From an uncultured Ruminiclostridium sp. (GTDB lineage Bacteria > Bacillota > Clostridia > Oscillospirales > Ruminococcaceae): a stretch of DNA of 61,289 bases. The notes beneath the pieces were generated by a model that was given only the letters and a program-made list of their open reading frames with translations, made no database searches and was not told the DNA's origin. Below are positions 1 through 8,445 of this stretch, in pieces; positions within the stretch are counted from its first letter, which is position 1; each line of letters begins with the position of its first letter. Position numbers and translations under genes: made by a program. The DNA is taken from positions 1 through 61,289 of the forward strand of contig CATLBH010000010.1 of the NCBI GenBank assembly GCA_949878745.1, in the 5' to 3' direction.

Positions 1-481
1 TGCCAGTCACGAACAGCGGAAAAAGCCTGATTGCCCGCACAGGAAAATAGTTTCCTGTCAATTTCATAAAACTGTCTTTCGGGTAGCCCAGCACCAACAG
101 ACCATCTTCCATGTTCCGCACAAAAACAGGATAGTCTTGCAGGTAGCCTTTTGAGAACACGGCCACATCCTGAATCGTGTACTGCGTTGGTATTTCCTCC
201 GGCAAAAATAGCGCCCAATCACATTTCCCATCTGCATTAAGCAGCATAGCCCAAATATGATTGCGCTCTAACTCCTGCGACCTTTCTTCTGATATGCCGG
301 ATGCCGCCAAATCAGCGGCCACGGCCTCTAACATATTCGCTGGGGACGCTGAACCGTATTCTTTGGACACGATGCCGCTGAACGTCAAAGCAAACGCCAG
401 AATGTTGACGAACAGGAGAACCAGTGCAAAGGCAAAAAAGGAGAGAAGATATTTTGAGATATATTTTCCAAATGCTTTCAT
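1..481 (-). CDS. Sensor histidine kinase, N-terminal part (cut by window edge)
   Basis: Reading the minus strand from ATG at 481 gives about 160 residues open to the window edge. A hydrophobic segment at about residues 12-36 (KYLLSFFAFALVLLFVNIL) is followed by an extracytoplasmic stretch. This is the usual start of a membrane sensor kinase; the catalytic domains would lie beyond base 1 and are not visible. The start codon is only 3 bases past the stop of the response regulator gene, so the pair is almost certainly co-transcribed and coupled. The kinase call rests on this context plus the N-terminal membrane topology, not on any kinase motif. The stimulus is unknown. Confidence 0.7.
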   Translation of the reverse strand, partial: MKAFGKYISKYLLSFFAFALVLLFVNILAFALTFSGIVSKEYGSASPANMLEAVAADLAASGISEERSQELERNHIWAMLLNADGKCDWALFLPEEIPTQYTIQDVAVFSKGYLQDYPVFVRNMEDGLLVLGYPKDSFMKLTGNYFPVRAIRLFPLFVTG

Positions 482-484
482 CTG

Positions 485-1186
485 CTATTTCCTCGCCAGC
501 AGCTTATAGCCCAGCCCCTTGACCGTCAGCAGGGAAACTGGCTTTGACGGGTCTGCCTCAATCTTCTCCCGGACGCGCCGCACATGGGCGTTCAGGCTGT
601 TTTCATAGCCGAAAGGATTGTCGCCCCATAGGGCCTCGCAGAGTATGTCCACTGTCACAATGCGGCCCTCATTCTTCGCAAGAGTTTCCAGCAGCCTATG
701 CTCCATCGCTGTCAAGGGAAGTATCTCACCGCCCTTATCCACCTCGGCCCGGCTGAAATCCACCGTACAGCTATCCAACTTCAAAACGGTTGCGTCCTCT
801 TTGTAGCACCGACGCAGAACAGCATAGACCCGCAACAAAAATTCTTGCGGCAGAAAAGGTTTTGCAATATAATCATCGGCTCCAAGTCCAAGCCCCGCCA
901 GCTTGTCCGCCGCCTCGTCACGGGCTGTCAGAAAAATCACGGGAATATCCGTCCATGTGCGTATCTGCTCCATCAGCGAAAAGCCGTCGCCGTCCGGGAG
1001 CATCACATCTAAAATCGCCAAATCAGGCTTTTCCGTTTTAACAGCGGTAATTCCATCTTTCATATTTGCGGCGGAAACAAGATGCTGAAAGCCCTCGTCC
1101 GCTAAAATAGTCGATACCATTTTCAAAAGCTCCGGCTCGTCATCGACCAGCAGGAGTTTTTTGCTGTGTAAAAATGAATTGTCCAT
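485..1186 (-). CDS. OmpR-family two-component response regulator
   Basis: This 233-residue protein has a receiver domain at about residues 9-125 with the acidic pair DD at 15-16, phospho-acceptor Asp60 in AILDVMLPDGDGF, the T of FLTARDE and the K of DDYIAKPF. A winged-helix Trans_reg_C domain follows at about 140-230 (AMEHRLLETLAKN, then NSLNAHVRRVREKI and KGLGYKLLARK). Length and order are normal for OmpR/PhoB regulators. It is upstream of the sensor kinase gene with a 3-base gap. No regulated target is evident; the gene immediately upstream is the split GAP1-like gene, separated by a terminator. Confidence 0.93.
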   Translation of the reverse strand: MDNSFLHSKKLLLVDDEPELLKMVSTILADEGFQHLVSAANMKDGITAVKTEKPDLAILDVMLPDGDGFSLMEQIRTWTDIPVIFLTARDEAADKLAGLGLGADDYIAKPFLPQEFLLRVYAVLRRCYKEDATVLKLDSCTVDFSRAEVDKGGEILPLTAMEHRLLETLAKNEGRIVTVDILCEALWGDNPFGYENSLNAHVRRVREKIEADPSKPVSLLTVKGLGYKLLARK

Positions 1187-1288
1187 AGCTGTTTCTTCAT
1201 AGGTGTGTTCATAATTTCAATGCTGCTGATGAATTCTAATTTTTTTCTTCCTGCCATTTTGTTCCTCCACTCAAATAAATTTATCGAA

Positions 1289-1318
1289 AACAAAAATCCC
1301 GCCAATAAACGACGGGAT
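1289..1318 (-). terminator. Intrinsic terminator, minus strand
   Basis: On the minus strand AATCCCG and CGGGATT form a stem around an 11-base loop, followed by TTTTTGTTTTC. It lies 170 bases past the stop of the 660-residue gene, so it closes the HerA-ABC-GAP1 transcript and separates it from the response regulator gene. Confidence 0.7.
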
Positions 1319-1486
1319 TGCTCTCTATATACTTACCGACACAAGAAAGGATAATTATTCCATGCCAAAAATAAATTTTTAGATTTTGTATAGTTGAACA
1401 AAAATTATAATTCTTTTTTATGCAATTTAACTGTACTAAACCTTGTAATAACCTTTTCGCCACAAAATAAAATCAAAACAGCCTAT

Positions 1487-3469
1487 TTAATTGTTCCATA
1501 ATTTCCATATCCTTTTAAATGCTGTCTTAGTCCCCCTTATATCATATTTTGCCGAAATTTGTTCTATAAAATCACTCAGCCTTTTCTCATCCGCCATATC
1601 GACCAACTTACATACTTTTTTATGATTTACTTTATCGTCAAGGTCCTTTTTTAAAAGCTTTATTACGGTATTTTGTTTAACTTTAGAGGGAATTTCTTCT
1701 AACGCTGAATATAAAAAGCCGTTAAGATCCAGCACTATGCTGTACTCTATAAGATCGGCAATGTGTCGATATTTATTTTTAGTGTTGTTTTCGATAAGTT
1801 GTTGAAGAATATTTGAAAACAAAGTGTTTATCGCTTCGGTTGCCCTCGACCGATCCGACACAACAAATAACTCATTACAATTAGGAATCATGCCCGTGTT
1901 TTCCCAATATTTACAGCAATAAAATGCTGTCGATCGCAAAAACATACTTTTTCTTTTTTGCGTAAGAATGCTGTAATCAATTAAATTTACGCCTCCGCCG
2001 TTGAAAATACATTTGCCTTTATTATCTGTATTTGCAGCCATTTCATTTATCACGAGAAAAGCAGAAACAATGGCGGTTCTATCCTTGCAGCCAATATTTT
2101 CGTATTCGTCGTTAAGGTAGCGAAGCTCTTTTATCGCCTCGCTGGATACAACGAAGTTTTCATGTTCTTTCGCTAAAAAGCTGAAATAGGCTTCAATCAA
2201 GGCCTTTGATTCTTCATATTCAAATTTTATTCCTCCTTTCTCCTCGCACATTTTGAAGAACCGATATGTAGTAAATATAATTGGAGTGCTTAGTTCTGTG
2301 CTTTTGCACAGTTTCTCGAATATTTCGCTAACGTGATCTTTAATTAAGGCGGTATATTTCCGAATATCTGTTTCAAGATCGTTTATTAAAACAGAATACT
2401 GTCGCAAAACATCGTGATACTTTTCCGATTTTGAGATCATACGGATAATGCAAGGCAAATACTCATCGAATAAATTATATTTTGTTAAAGCTTTGATAAT
2501 ATTGGTTTTGATGCTTGATTCAGCACTTATATATTTTATGGCAAAAGATTCGCACACTGTGTTGGAAAGCAGCCTCAAGTTTTTTGATGCCAAAGCGTTG
2601 TTGACGGCGTCAATATATGCGACCAACGCTTCTGTTTCGGTTATTGCTTTTTCTGATTGGGCAATAATTCTGTCAATTAACTTTCTTTCTTTTTCTGTTT
2701 CGATATCAACCATACCGCCAACTAATTTTACAACAATATTATAAAGAGCATTGCCTTTTTGGACAGCATTTTTCCTAAAGTCAACAAAATGACAAAGTGC
2801 GCCGTTCAAGTATGCTTTTTTCCACTTAGCCTGTGCCGAGGAGGCAATATTGTCAATTCTGTTAAAGCCGAGTCTGTCAACAATAATGATGTCAAGTTCA
2901 CTTTCTGACAGTCCACATACTTTTTCTGTCAATTCCACCATGTCGGAAAACTTTTTCAGATTGTTGAAGTTCTCATCTGTAAGCATATCGGCGATAGTTG
3001 TTGCAAATTTATTTGTAACAACGTCTTTGGACGTACTTTTATCATCAAACAGCTGCTGAAAGAATTTTAAAAAAATCGATATTGCGCCTTCGTCTTGCAT
3101 ATAATTGTCTATGTTTTCAAAAAAACAATTTATTATAAGGGGTTTTTCCGTATCCGCAGCATATTTCAACGCAAATTCAAGTCCTTTTTGCAGTTCAACG
3201 TTCGCGAGGGTAATTTTAGTGCGAAGAAGAACATACATATAATATCCGGCTATGTACTCGCTGTTTAACTCTGTATACGAAGTGAAGTCCTTGATATAAA
3301 GTTTATATGAATCTAACAGTTTTTCCATATTAACGGTAAATGAATTCTCTATCATTCCCATAAACAAGCTATCTTCCGCTTCAATATTCGGAGCATAATA
3401 CCGCTCTTTAAAATCATAAACAGCAAATGATGACACTACCTTGGAAAATTCATAGTCCGTAGGTGGCAT
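1487..3469 (-). CDS. Large GAP1-like conflict-system protein, middle/C-terminal part (660 aa)
   Basis: This is a cytosolic-looking, alpha-rich protein with no signal peptide, membrane segment or catalytic motif that I recognise. Its first residues (TDYEFSKVVSSFAVYDF) read like the continuation of the upstream ORF, which resembles the N-terminal domain of GTPase-associated protein 1 (GAP1). In the GAP1 families the N, M and C domains normally sit in one chain. The two ORFs overlap by 34 bases in different frames. A good SD (AGAGGAG, 7 bases before ATG) favours separate translation; a one-base shift near 3500 would give a single chain of about 940 residues. Family assignment is inference; function unknown. 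Confidence 0.45.
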   Translation of the reverse strand: MPPTDYEFSKVVSSFAVYDFKERYYAPNIEAEDSLFMGMIENSFTVNMEKLLDSYKLYIKDFTSYTELNSEYIAGYYMYVLLRTKITLANVELQKGLEFALKYAADTEKPLIINCFFENIDNYMQDEGAISIFLKFFQQLFDDKSTSKDVVTNKFATTIADMLTDENFNNLKKFSDMVELTEKVCGLSESELDIIIVDRLGFNRIDNIASSAQAKWKKAYLNGALCHFVDFRKNAVQKGNALYNIVVKLVGGMVDIETEKERKLIDRIIAQSEKAITETEALVAYIDAVNNALASKNLRLLSNTVCESFAIKYISAESSIKTNIIKALTKYNLFDEYLPCIIRMISKSEKYHDVLRQYSVLINDLETDIRKYTALIKDHVSEIFEKLCKSTELSTPIIFTTYRFFKMCEEKGGIKFEYEESKALIEAYFSFLAKEHENFVVSSEAIKELRYLNDEYENIGCKDRTAIVSAFLVINEMAANTDNKGKCIFNGGGVNLIDYSILTQKRKSMFLRSTAFYCCKYWENTGMIPNCNELFVVSDRSRATEAINTLFSNILQQLIENNTKNKYRHIADLIEYSIVLDLNGFLYSALEEIPSKVKQNTVIKLLKKDLDDKVNHKKVCKLVDMADEKRLSDFIEQISAKYDIRGTKTAFKRIWKLWNN

Positions 3470-4323
3470 TCCCTGCTCCTCTGATATATTATTAATGCAG
3501 CCACGTACACACCGTTAATATCAAAATCGGCAATTGAATATCCATAAGTGGTATAGCTTAAATTCAAGCAATTTTGCGTTGGAAAAACATATGACAACGC
3601 CGCAATCCACATTATGTTATTTTCCTTGCTGTCCGCTAAAACGATCCGACAGCCAAGATCTCCGTCTTTCAGTCTTATTAAGGCAGTAATAAGACTTTTT
3701 AATATTTGAAGGCGTTCTTCGTACTCATTTATAAATTCCAAAATTTCATTTACGGTTATAGGCGTAAAGCCCGGTTTATGACCAAGCTGAATATCGTTCT
3801 CCGAATCCAACAAACATTCATTTTTCAGTAAATTGGGTGTAACTACCGAATTATCGTTCGGAAAAAACTCCTCTCTCAATATATCACAGCATACCACGGG
3901 AGACGAACAGTAAGAGACAGGATATTGAGTTATATCGGATAAATCACATATTGTAGCGCATTGATACGGAGTTAAAGGTCTGTTTCCTGTCCAGTCAAAA
4001 CCCAAGTCTTTTGCGTAAATGAATATACATTTTTCTTGATTCCCGATCATTTTTCTGCAATAACTAAAGCATTGGGGATGCTCTTCCATAGCCATTGCGG
4101 ATGCCTTATTACAGTTGATCATGTTATGTTCGGCATTAGTAAACCATTCATAATAACCGTATGTTAAGGGAGCCCTGTAAGATGCCACGACTATACTGTC
4201 AACAAAAGGAAATGAATCAATAACATCTTTATATCCCGAAGTATATGTATAGTATTGAAAGCCCTGATTTTGCCCTTTTATTCCGTTTTTAAACGAACCG
4301 TAAATTGCTCTTTCTATTGACAT
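3436..4323 (-). CDS. GAP1-N-like protein (295 aa), N-terminal partner of the downstream ORF
   Basis: The N-terminus IERAIYGSFKNG followed by an aromatic stretch (FQYYTYTSGY) resembles the GAP1-N pattern (ALYG..DG..ll..S.G), known from NTP-dependent conflict systems. There is no signal peptide. ATG at 4323 is preceded by GAAAGGG at good spacing, and the gene starts 24 bases after the ABC permease gene. After YSIADFDINGVYV the ORF runs on for only 20 residues of low-complexity appearance before stopping, while the next frame continues with a plausible downstream sequence. So this is either a naturally split gene or a frameshifted one. Recognition is from memory of the family pattern and is moderate. 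Confidence 0.5.
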   Translation of the reverse strand: MSIERAIYGSFKNGIKGQNQGFQYYTYTSGYKDVIDSFPFVDSIVVASYRAPLTYGYYEWFTNAEHNMINCNKASAMAMEEHPQCFSYCRKMIGNQEKCIFIYAKDLGFDWTGNRPLTPYQCATICDLSDITQYPVSYCSSPVVCCDILREEFFPNDNSVVTPNLLKNECLLDSENDIQLGHKPGFTPITVNEILEFINEYEERLQILKSLITALIRLKDGDLGCRIVLADSKENNIMWIAALSYVFPTQNCLNLSYTTYGYSIADFDINGVYVAALIIYQRSRECHLRTMNFPR

Positions 4324-4347
4324 TGTTTTTCCCTTTCATTCTTAAAC

Positions 4348-5154
4348 TTAAAAATTCTTTTGTCTAAACCATAATAAGCCGACAATGTAAAATAACGCCG
4401 ATGTTAATACGGCAACAATAATACCTAAAGTTAATTCTGTTTCGTTCATTGAAGCTGATTCTATCAAACAAGACAAAAGCAAGTAATTGGTTATATCTAT
4501 TTTCCTGTTTGTAAAAACGCTCAAATAGTTTGGCAGCAATGGCACGATCACTACCGCACATAAGCAAACCAGCGACGCTTTTTTTGCTAAAAAGGATACC
4601 ACGGTCACACATATTCCTATGGCTATGATTATTAAAATTTGTATTCCTACGATCACAAAAACGCGCTTTATGTTTTGTATTTTCGCTATTCCGTTTATTA
4701 ACAAGGAAAATATTACGCCGATCTGACAAGTAATGATTAAAGGAAAAAGCGATATTACCGATGTAATAATATATTTTGTATAAAGCTTAGAACGCTTTGC
4801 ACCTTTGGTAATCGCAAATAACATATATCCGCCCTTTTTCTCGGAGCCAATAAATGATGTTATTAGAAATACAATTAAGAAAATAAAAAAGCTTCCCGAT
4901 AATATTCCCGTAATAATATTGTCGCACGATGTGTTGTCGGCGGCGTTTAATGACGGTAATGACAAGATCCCAATGTTATAATTATCTCCGCTTTTAAAAG
5001 CGTCAATAACATTCTGCGGAAAAAGCAGCGCCGCCTTTTCAAAAGCTTTTAATATTTCAATGCTCATAATTGATAATATTACCGTGACTGTTATATGTAT
5101 TAAATATCTTGATGAAAAAAGCGATCTTTTTAAAGAAGGTTTTATTATTTTCAT
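4348..5154 (-). CDS. ABC-2 type transporter permease
   Basis: This 268-residue protein has six hydrophobic segments (near residues 18-36, 88-110, 133-157, 163-190, 195-215 and 240-262) and a long extracytoplasmic loop after the first, the layout of ABC-2 permeases of the bacitracin/lantibiotic-immunity type. It overlaps the ATPase gene by 4 bases, which implies coupled translation and one complex. Substrate is unknown. It sits between a HerA-type ATPase and GAP1-like genes, so it may be part of a conflict system rather than a classical peptide-immunity pump; that is inference from gene order. Confidence 0.8.
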   Translation of the reverse strand: MKIIKPSLKRSLFSSRYLIHITVTVILSIMSIEILKAFEKAALLFPQNVIDAFKSGDNYNIGILSLPSLNAADNTSCDNIITGILSGSFFIFLIVFLITSFIGSEKKGGYMLFAITKGAKRSKLYTKYIITSVISLFPLIITCQIGVIFSLLINGIAKIQNIKRVFVIVGIQILIIIAIGICVTVVSFLAKKASLVCLCAVVIVPLLPNYLSVFTNRKIDITNYLLLSCLIESASMNETELTLGIIVAVLTSALFYIVGLLWFRQKNF

Positions 5155-6050
5155 TTATGTATACCCATTTTCCACAGCAAAATCTCTTCTTTGCTCATGC
5201 GCACTTTTTCGGCTTTGCCTTTAACAAATTCCTTTATTTCAACTATTTTATCCAATATTTCATTTTCAGTTTCGCCAAATATATTTATTTCCTTTGGAGA
5301 GTTAAAGTTGTAGCATATATCGTTCGCTAAAAAATCTGTTTTTCCCAAAAAAACAGACGGGTCTTCAATTTCGGCTACGTATTTGTATTGCTCATAGACA
5401 TTTAGATCCGCATCAAGAATAATATCCGAAACTTTTCCGTTACGGATCACGCCGAATACGGAAGCAAATTTTATAAGCTCGTGAATGTTGTGACTTGTTA
5501 AAAATACGGTTATCCCTTCCGATGATAATTGCTGCAATAAAACTCTGATCTCGTTCATACCTTTTGGATCTATACCGTTAAAAGGCTCATCCAATATAAG
5601 TATTTTGGGAGAATTTATCATTCCGCAAGCAATATCAAGTCTCCTTTTCATTCCTAACGAAAACTGTCCGATGGATTTATTGACAATGTCGCCAAGTCCA
5701 ACCTTTTTCAGCAAATTTACAGCTAAATCTTTGTCCGTTTCACCCATCATACATGCAAGCCTTGTAATATATTTTAAAGCACTTATTTGTTGTTCGGTAT
5801 TAAACACGTCCATAACCGAACCAATTTTTGCTCTTTGTTTTTCGACATCGGTATCGTTAAAAAACATAAGACTTCCCGTATACGAAACGATCATACCAAG
5901 CAAGATTTTAAGCAAACTTGTTTTTCCCGCTCCGTTATGACCTATTAAACCGAAAATTTCGCCCTGCGGCACATAAAAAGATACATTGTCTAAAATTAAG
6001 GTTTCATTGTACTTTAACGATACATTTTTTAATTCAATTGCCTTTGTCAT
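5151..6050 (-). CDS. ABC transporter ATP-binding protein (ABC-2 type)
   Basis: This 299-residue nucleotide-binding subunit shows Walker A GLIGHNGAGKTSLLK at about 36-50, signature FSLGMKRRLDIACG at about 130-143, Walker B ILILDEPFNGIDP and H-loop TSHNIHEL. The family is CcmA/BcrA-like. The C-terminal 80 residues form the usual accessory region (charged, PSVFLGKTDFLAND). ATG at 6050 has AAAGGA 6-7 bases upstream. It is 73 bases after the HerA-like gene and overlaps the permease gene by 4 bases. It energises the neighbouring permease; the substrate cannot be read from sequence. Confidence 0.93.
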   Translation of the reverse strand: MTKAIELKNVSLKYNETLILDNVSFYVPQGEIFGLIGHNGAGKTSLLKILLGMIVSYTGSLMFFNDTDVEKQRAKIGSVMDVFNTEQQISALKYITRLACMMGETDKDLAVNLLKKVGLGDIVNKSIGQFSLGMKRRLDIACGMINSPKILILDEPFNGIDPKGMNEIRVLLQQLSSEGITVFLTSHNIHELIKFASVFGVIRNGKVSDIILDADLNVYEQYKYVAEIEDPSVFLGKTDFLANDICYNFNSPKEINIFGETENEILDKIVEIKEFVKGKAEKVRMSKEEILLWKMGIHK

Positions 6051-6123
6051 TTTTTCCTTTCCGAAACTGTCATTGCTATCTTTTGGCGCACAAAAACACT
6101 TTTTCGATAATTATTACATTCAA

Positions 6124-7986
6124 TTATTGCAGATTTTTTATTACCGAAATACTGCATATTTTATGTGCGGTCGAAATGGGCCTTTCTATACAATAACGGC
6201 ATATATGGTATATTATATTTTTTAAATTTTGCTCATTGCTACAAGTTACATAGGATTTTTTTAAAATTTTCTCCATCGTATTTATCCACTCACTAAGCTT
6301 TTCCTTATATTCACCATCTTCATCATATTTTACCAAATCCTTTGGAATTTCTCGTATTTTGGGAGTGCAAATAATAAGACCGTCATGGAATGAGAGAACG
6401 TCCATAACAAAAAAGGAAATCCTGCTGTGCCTGGATTTTGCGTCCAATGTGCAAAAGTCCAGCCATTTGCACATTATATAGTCGATATGATGCCGAGCAA
6501 CGTCATTCTGCCTGTTTATATAGTCCACTATGGTCTTTTTGTCCGCTGCGAGAATATAATCCCGCTTTGCGTTTCGTTTATTTATTAACAGGCATTTCTC
6601 TATCAGCTCACCTCTAAACTGCATCAGATCTTCATAGTAAAATTCATCGAGATGCTTTGTGAAAAATGTTTTCTGCGCTCTGTCTATAAGAACCATTATC
6701 GGATCGATCCAGTCTCCTTGCTTAACTATGGCGTGTCCGCGCGGAAGCTTAGCTAACATTTTCTTTTGTTCATCGGAAAGACCGATCGACGAACCCGCCG
6801 CTTGAATATCTTTTTCACCGGGCAAACGAAGTATTATTTTTGTACTGGTATTTGATATTGCCACATCGGCAACAGCAGACGGAGTTTGATCAACAATGAT
6901 AAAGCCTTCTCCGTATGTTCTCATTTCGGATATAGCTTCACTGATCGATTTGACGGATTGTCCTTGGACATTGGAAGAATCTTCGCTAAGATTTGTTGAA
7001 CAATTTGGCAAAATATTATGGGCTTCTTCCAAAATCGTAATATGCCGCAAAGGATAGTTTGCCTGCTTAGCAGTAGCCTTGCGATAATTTTTTAATTTCA
7101 TAATAATTACACCCATAATGAGTGATTTTACATCAGCGGATCCCACGGTGCTCAAATCGATTACAGTGTTCTCATCAAATAATACCTCATCAGAAATAGT
7201 TCCGTCGGATTCAAATATAGATCCCACTATGCCTTTTGTCAGTGAAGAAACACGTGTTACCAGTGCTCCTATGTAGTCACCCTTAGCTTGTACCGAGTAG
7301 CCAGACTTATTTATTATTGTTGGCAATACCTCTAAAACATTTTTAAAGCTTGGGAATTTCACTTCCCCCGGCATAATATAAATGGAATTTTTTAAATCCC
7401 AGCCAACTTTTCTGTAAGCGTGCTCTATGGCGTCGGAAAGTATCGCAGGCATAGCGGCGGTTAATGGCCAGCAAGCTCCGATGATCGTTTTTACTTGTTC
7501 TATATGATCGGCAACTTTAACTTTTTCATAGGGAAATTCAAACGGATTTATTCTTAACAATCTACACAAGTCGGGGTCTGCGGTAAAAATATTTATTCCG
7601 GGCATTTTGCCGAATTCGTTTTTATATTCTCCTTTTGCGGGTTCTACAACAAGAAACTTAACATTGCTGTAACCGCCATCGCTGTTTTTAATATTGCTTA
7701 AGCTGTATATCATTTTATATATCGCATTGCTCTTGCCTGTTCCTGGAGTACCACAAACAAACATATGCGATGCAATAGTATTAACATACAGTTTTACCTC
7801 CGTACCGTCCTTCTTTCCCATATAAACGACTTCGCCTAAACGTATTTCTCTGTTTCCCGGTTTATTGTAATCATCTGTAACAATATTTCTTCCGAATTCC
7901 GCTATTTCCGCCACGGTAATCCCAGATACGGATTCCGTTCCTCCAAATACCTCTTTGGGAGATTTTTCCACCCAAGACATATCCAA
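6124..7986 (-). CDS. HerA/DUF87-type ATPase, N-terminally truncated
   Basis: This is a P-loop ATPase of the FtsK-HerA superfamily: Walker A GTPGTGKSNAIYK at residues 79-91, LVVEPAKGEYK, ACWPLTAAMPAI, DENTVIDLSTVGS and Walker B ILEEAHNILPN. These blocks match the DUF87 proteins paired with SIR2 or nucleases in defence loci. In that family a long region precedes the block SGITVAEIAEFGRN; here that block is only 21 residues from the start, so the N-terminus looks lost. The only in-frame start before the block is TTG at 7986 (ATG at 7980 is also possible), lying inside the SIR2 ORF. The junction suggests an internal deletion that fused SIR2 to this gene out of frame. Confidence 0.8.
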   Translation of the reverse strand: MDMSWVEKSPKEVFGGTESVSGITVAEIAEFGRNIVTDDYNKPGNREIRLGEVVYMGKKDGTEVKLYVNTIASHMFVCGTPGTGKSNAIYKMIYSLSNIKNSDGGYSNVKFLVVEPAKGEYKNEFGKMPGINIFTADPDLCRLLRINPFEFPYEKVKVADHIEQVKTIIGACWPLTAAMPAILSDAIEHAYRKVGWDLKNSIYIMPGEVKFPSFKNVLEVLPTIINKSGYSVQAKGDYIGALVTRVSSLTKGIVGSIFESDGTISDEVLFDENTVIDLSTVGSADVKSLIMGVIIMKLKNYRKATAKQANYPLRHITILEEAHNILPNCSTNLSEDSSNVQGQSVKSISEAISEMRTYGEGFIIVDQTPSAVADVAISNTSTKIILRLPGEKDIQAAGSSIGLSDEQKKMLAKLPRGHAIVKQGDWIDPIMVLIDRAQKTFFTKHLDEFYYEDLMQFRGELIEKCLLINKRNAKRDYILAADKKTIVDYINRQNDVARHHIDYIMCKWLDFCTLDAKSRHSRISFFVMDVLSFHDGLIICTPKIREIPKDLVKYDEDGEYKEKLSEWINTMEKILKKSYVTCSNEQNLKNIIYHICRYCIERPISTAHKICSISVIKNLQ

Positions 7987-8317
7987 TACTTGGTTTTGCC
8001 TTTTCCATTATCTTTTCAAGGTAATTATATCCGTCTGATGGGTGTTTGGAAAATCGTTTTTCATAGTAATGACTATAGTGACTGTACTTATTATCATTGG
8101 TAATATTTAGTTCTTCTTTCCATTTCATGTATTCTTCGTAATTACGTTCCGCAAGCTCCTTATCCCACATATTAACTAATTCTTGTCCCGATTTTATCCC
8201 AGAACTACGTGAAGCACCTGCGCCTAAAATAAAACAAAATTTTCTTGGGTGTGGACCGACATTAACGTCTTTAACTTCGTTTATAAATCCTTGAATAGAC
8301 AATTTTTCACAACACAT
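7871..8317 (-). pseudogene. Truncated SIR2-domain gene, fused out of frame to the HerA-like gene
   Basis: The N-terminal 125 residues carry the SIR2 NAD-binding signature FILGAGASRSSGIKSG (about 28-43) and the later helix EKIMEKAKPSIGYVL, where SIR2 proteins normally continue toward a TTNFD motif. Here that continuation is absent: from about 7985 the same DNA encodes the HerA-like protein one frame over, and the SIR2 frame runs into an unrelated tail ending at 7871. SIR2 partners of HerA are usually near 380 residues; only 148 remain and the catalytic half is missing. AAGGAAGAG precedes ATG at 8317, so the fragment is probably still translated. SIR2 normally depletes NAD+ when the defence complex is triggered; this copy should not. 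Confidence 0.75.
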
Positions 8318-8445
8318 AATTTTTACTCTTCCTTTGATTTGTACGCCTTATGTAATTAACACATAGTATCATATTATCAAAACATTTTACATATAAAAAA
8401 TTGCTTTTTTAACCCAATACCTTACACTGACAGTCAGCTGTTACT

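Noticed and set aside
1281-1463. 60-codon minus-strand frame between the GAP1-like gene and the response regulator
   Set aside because: It runs through the terminator hairpin and has no SD.
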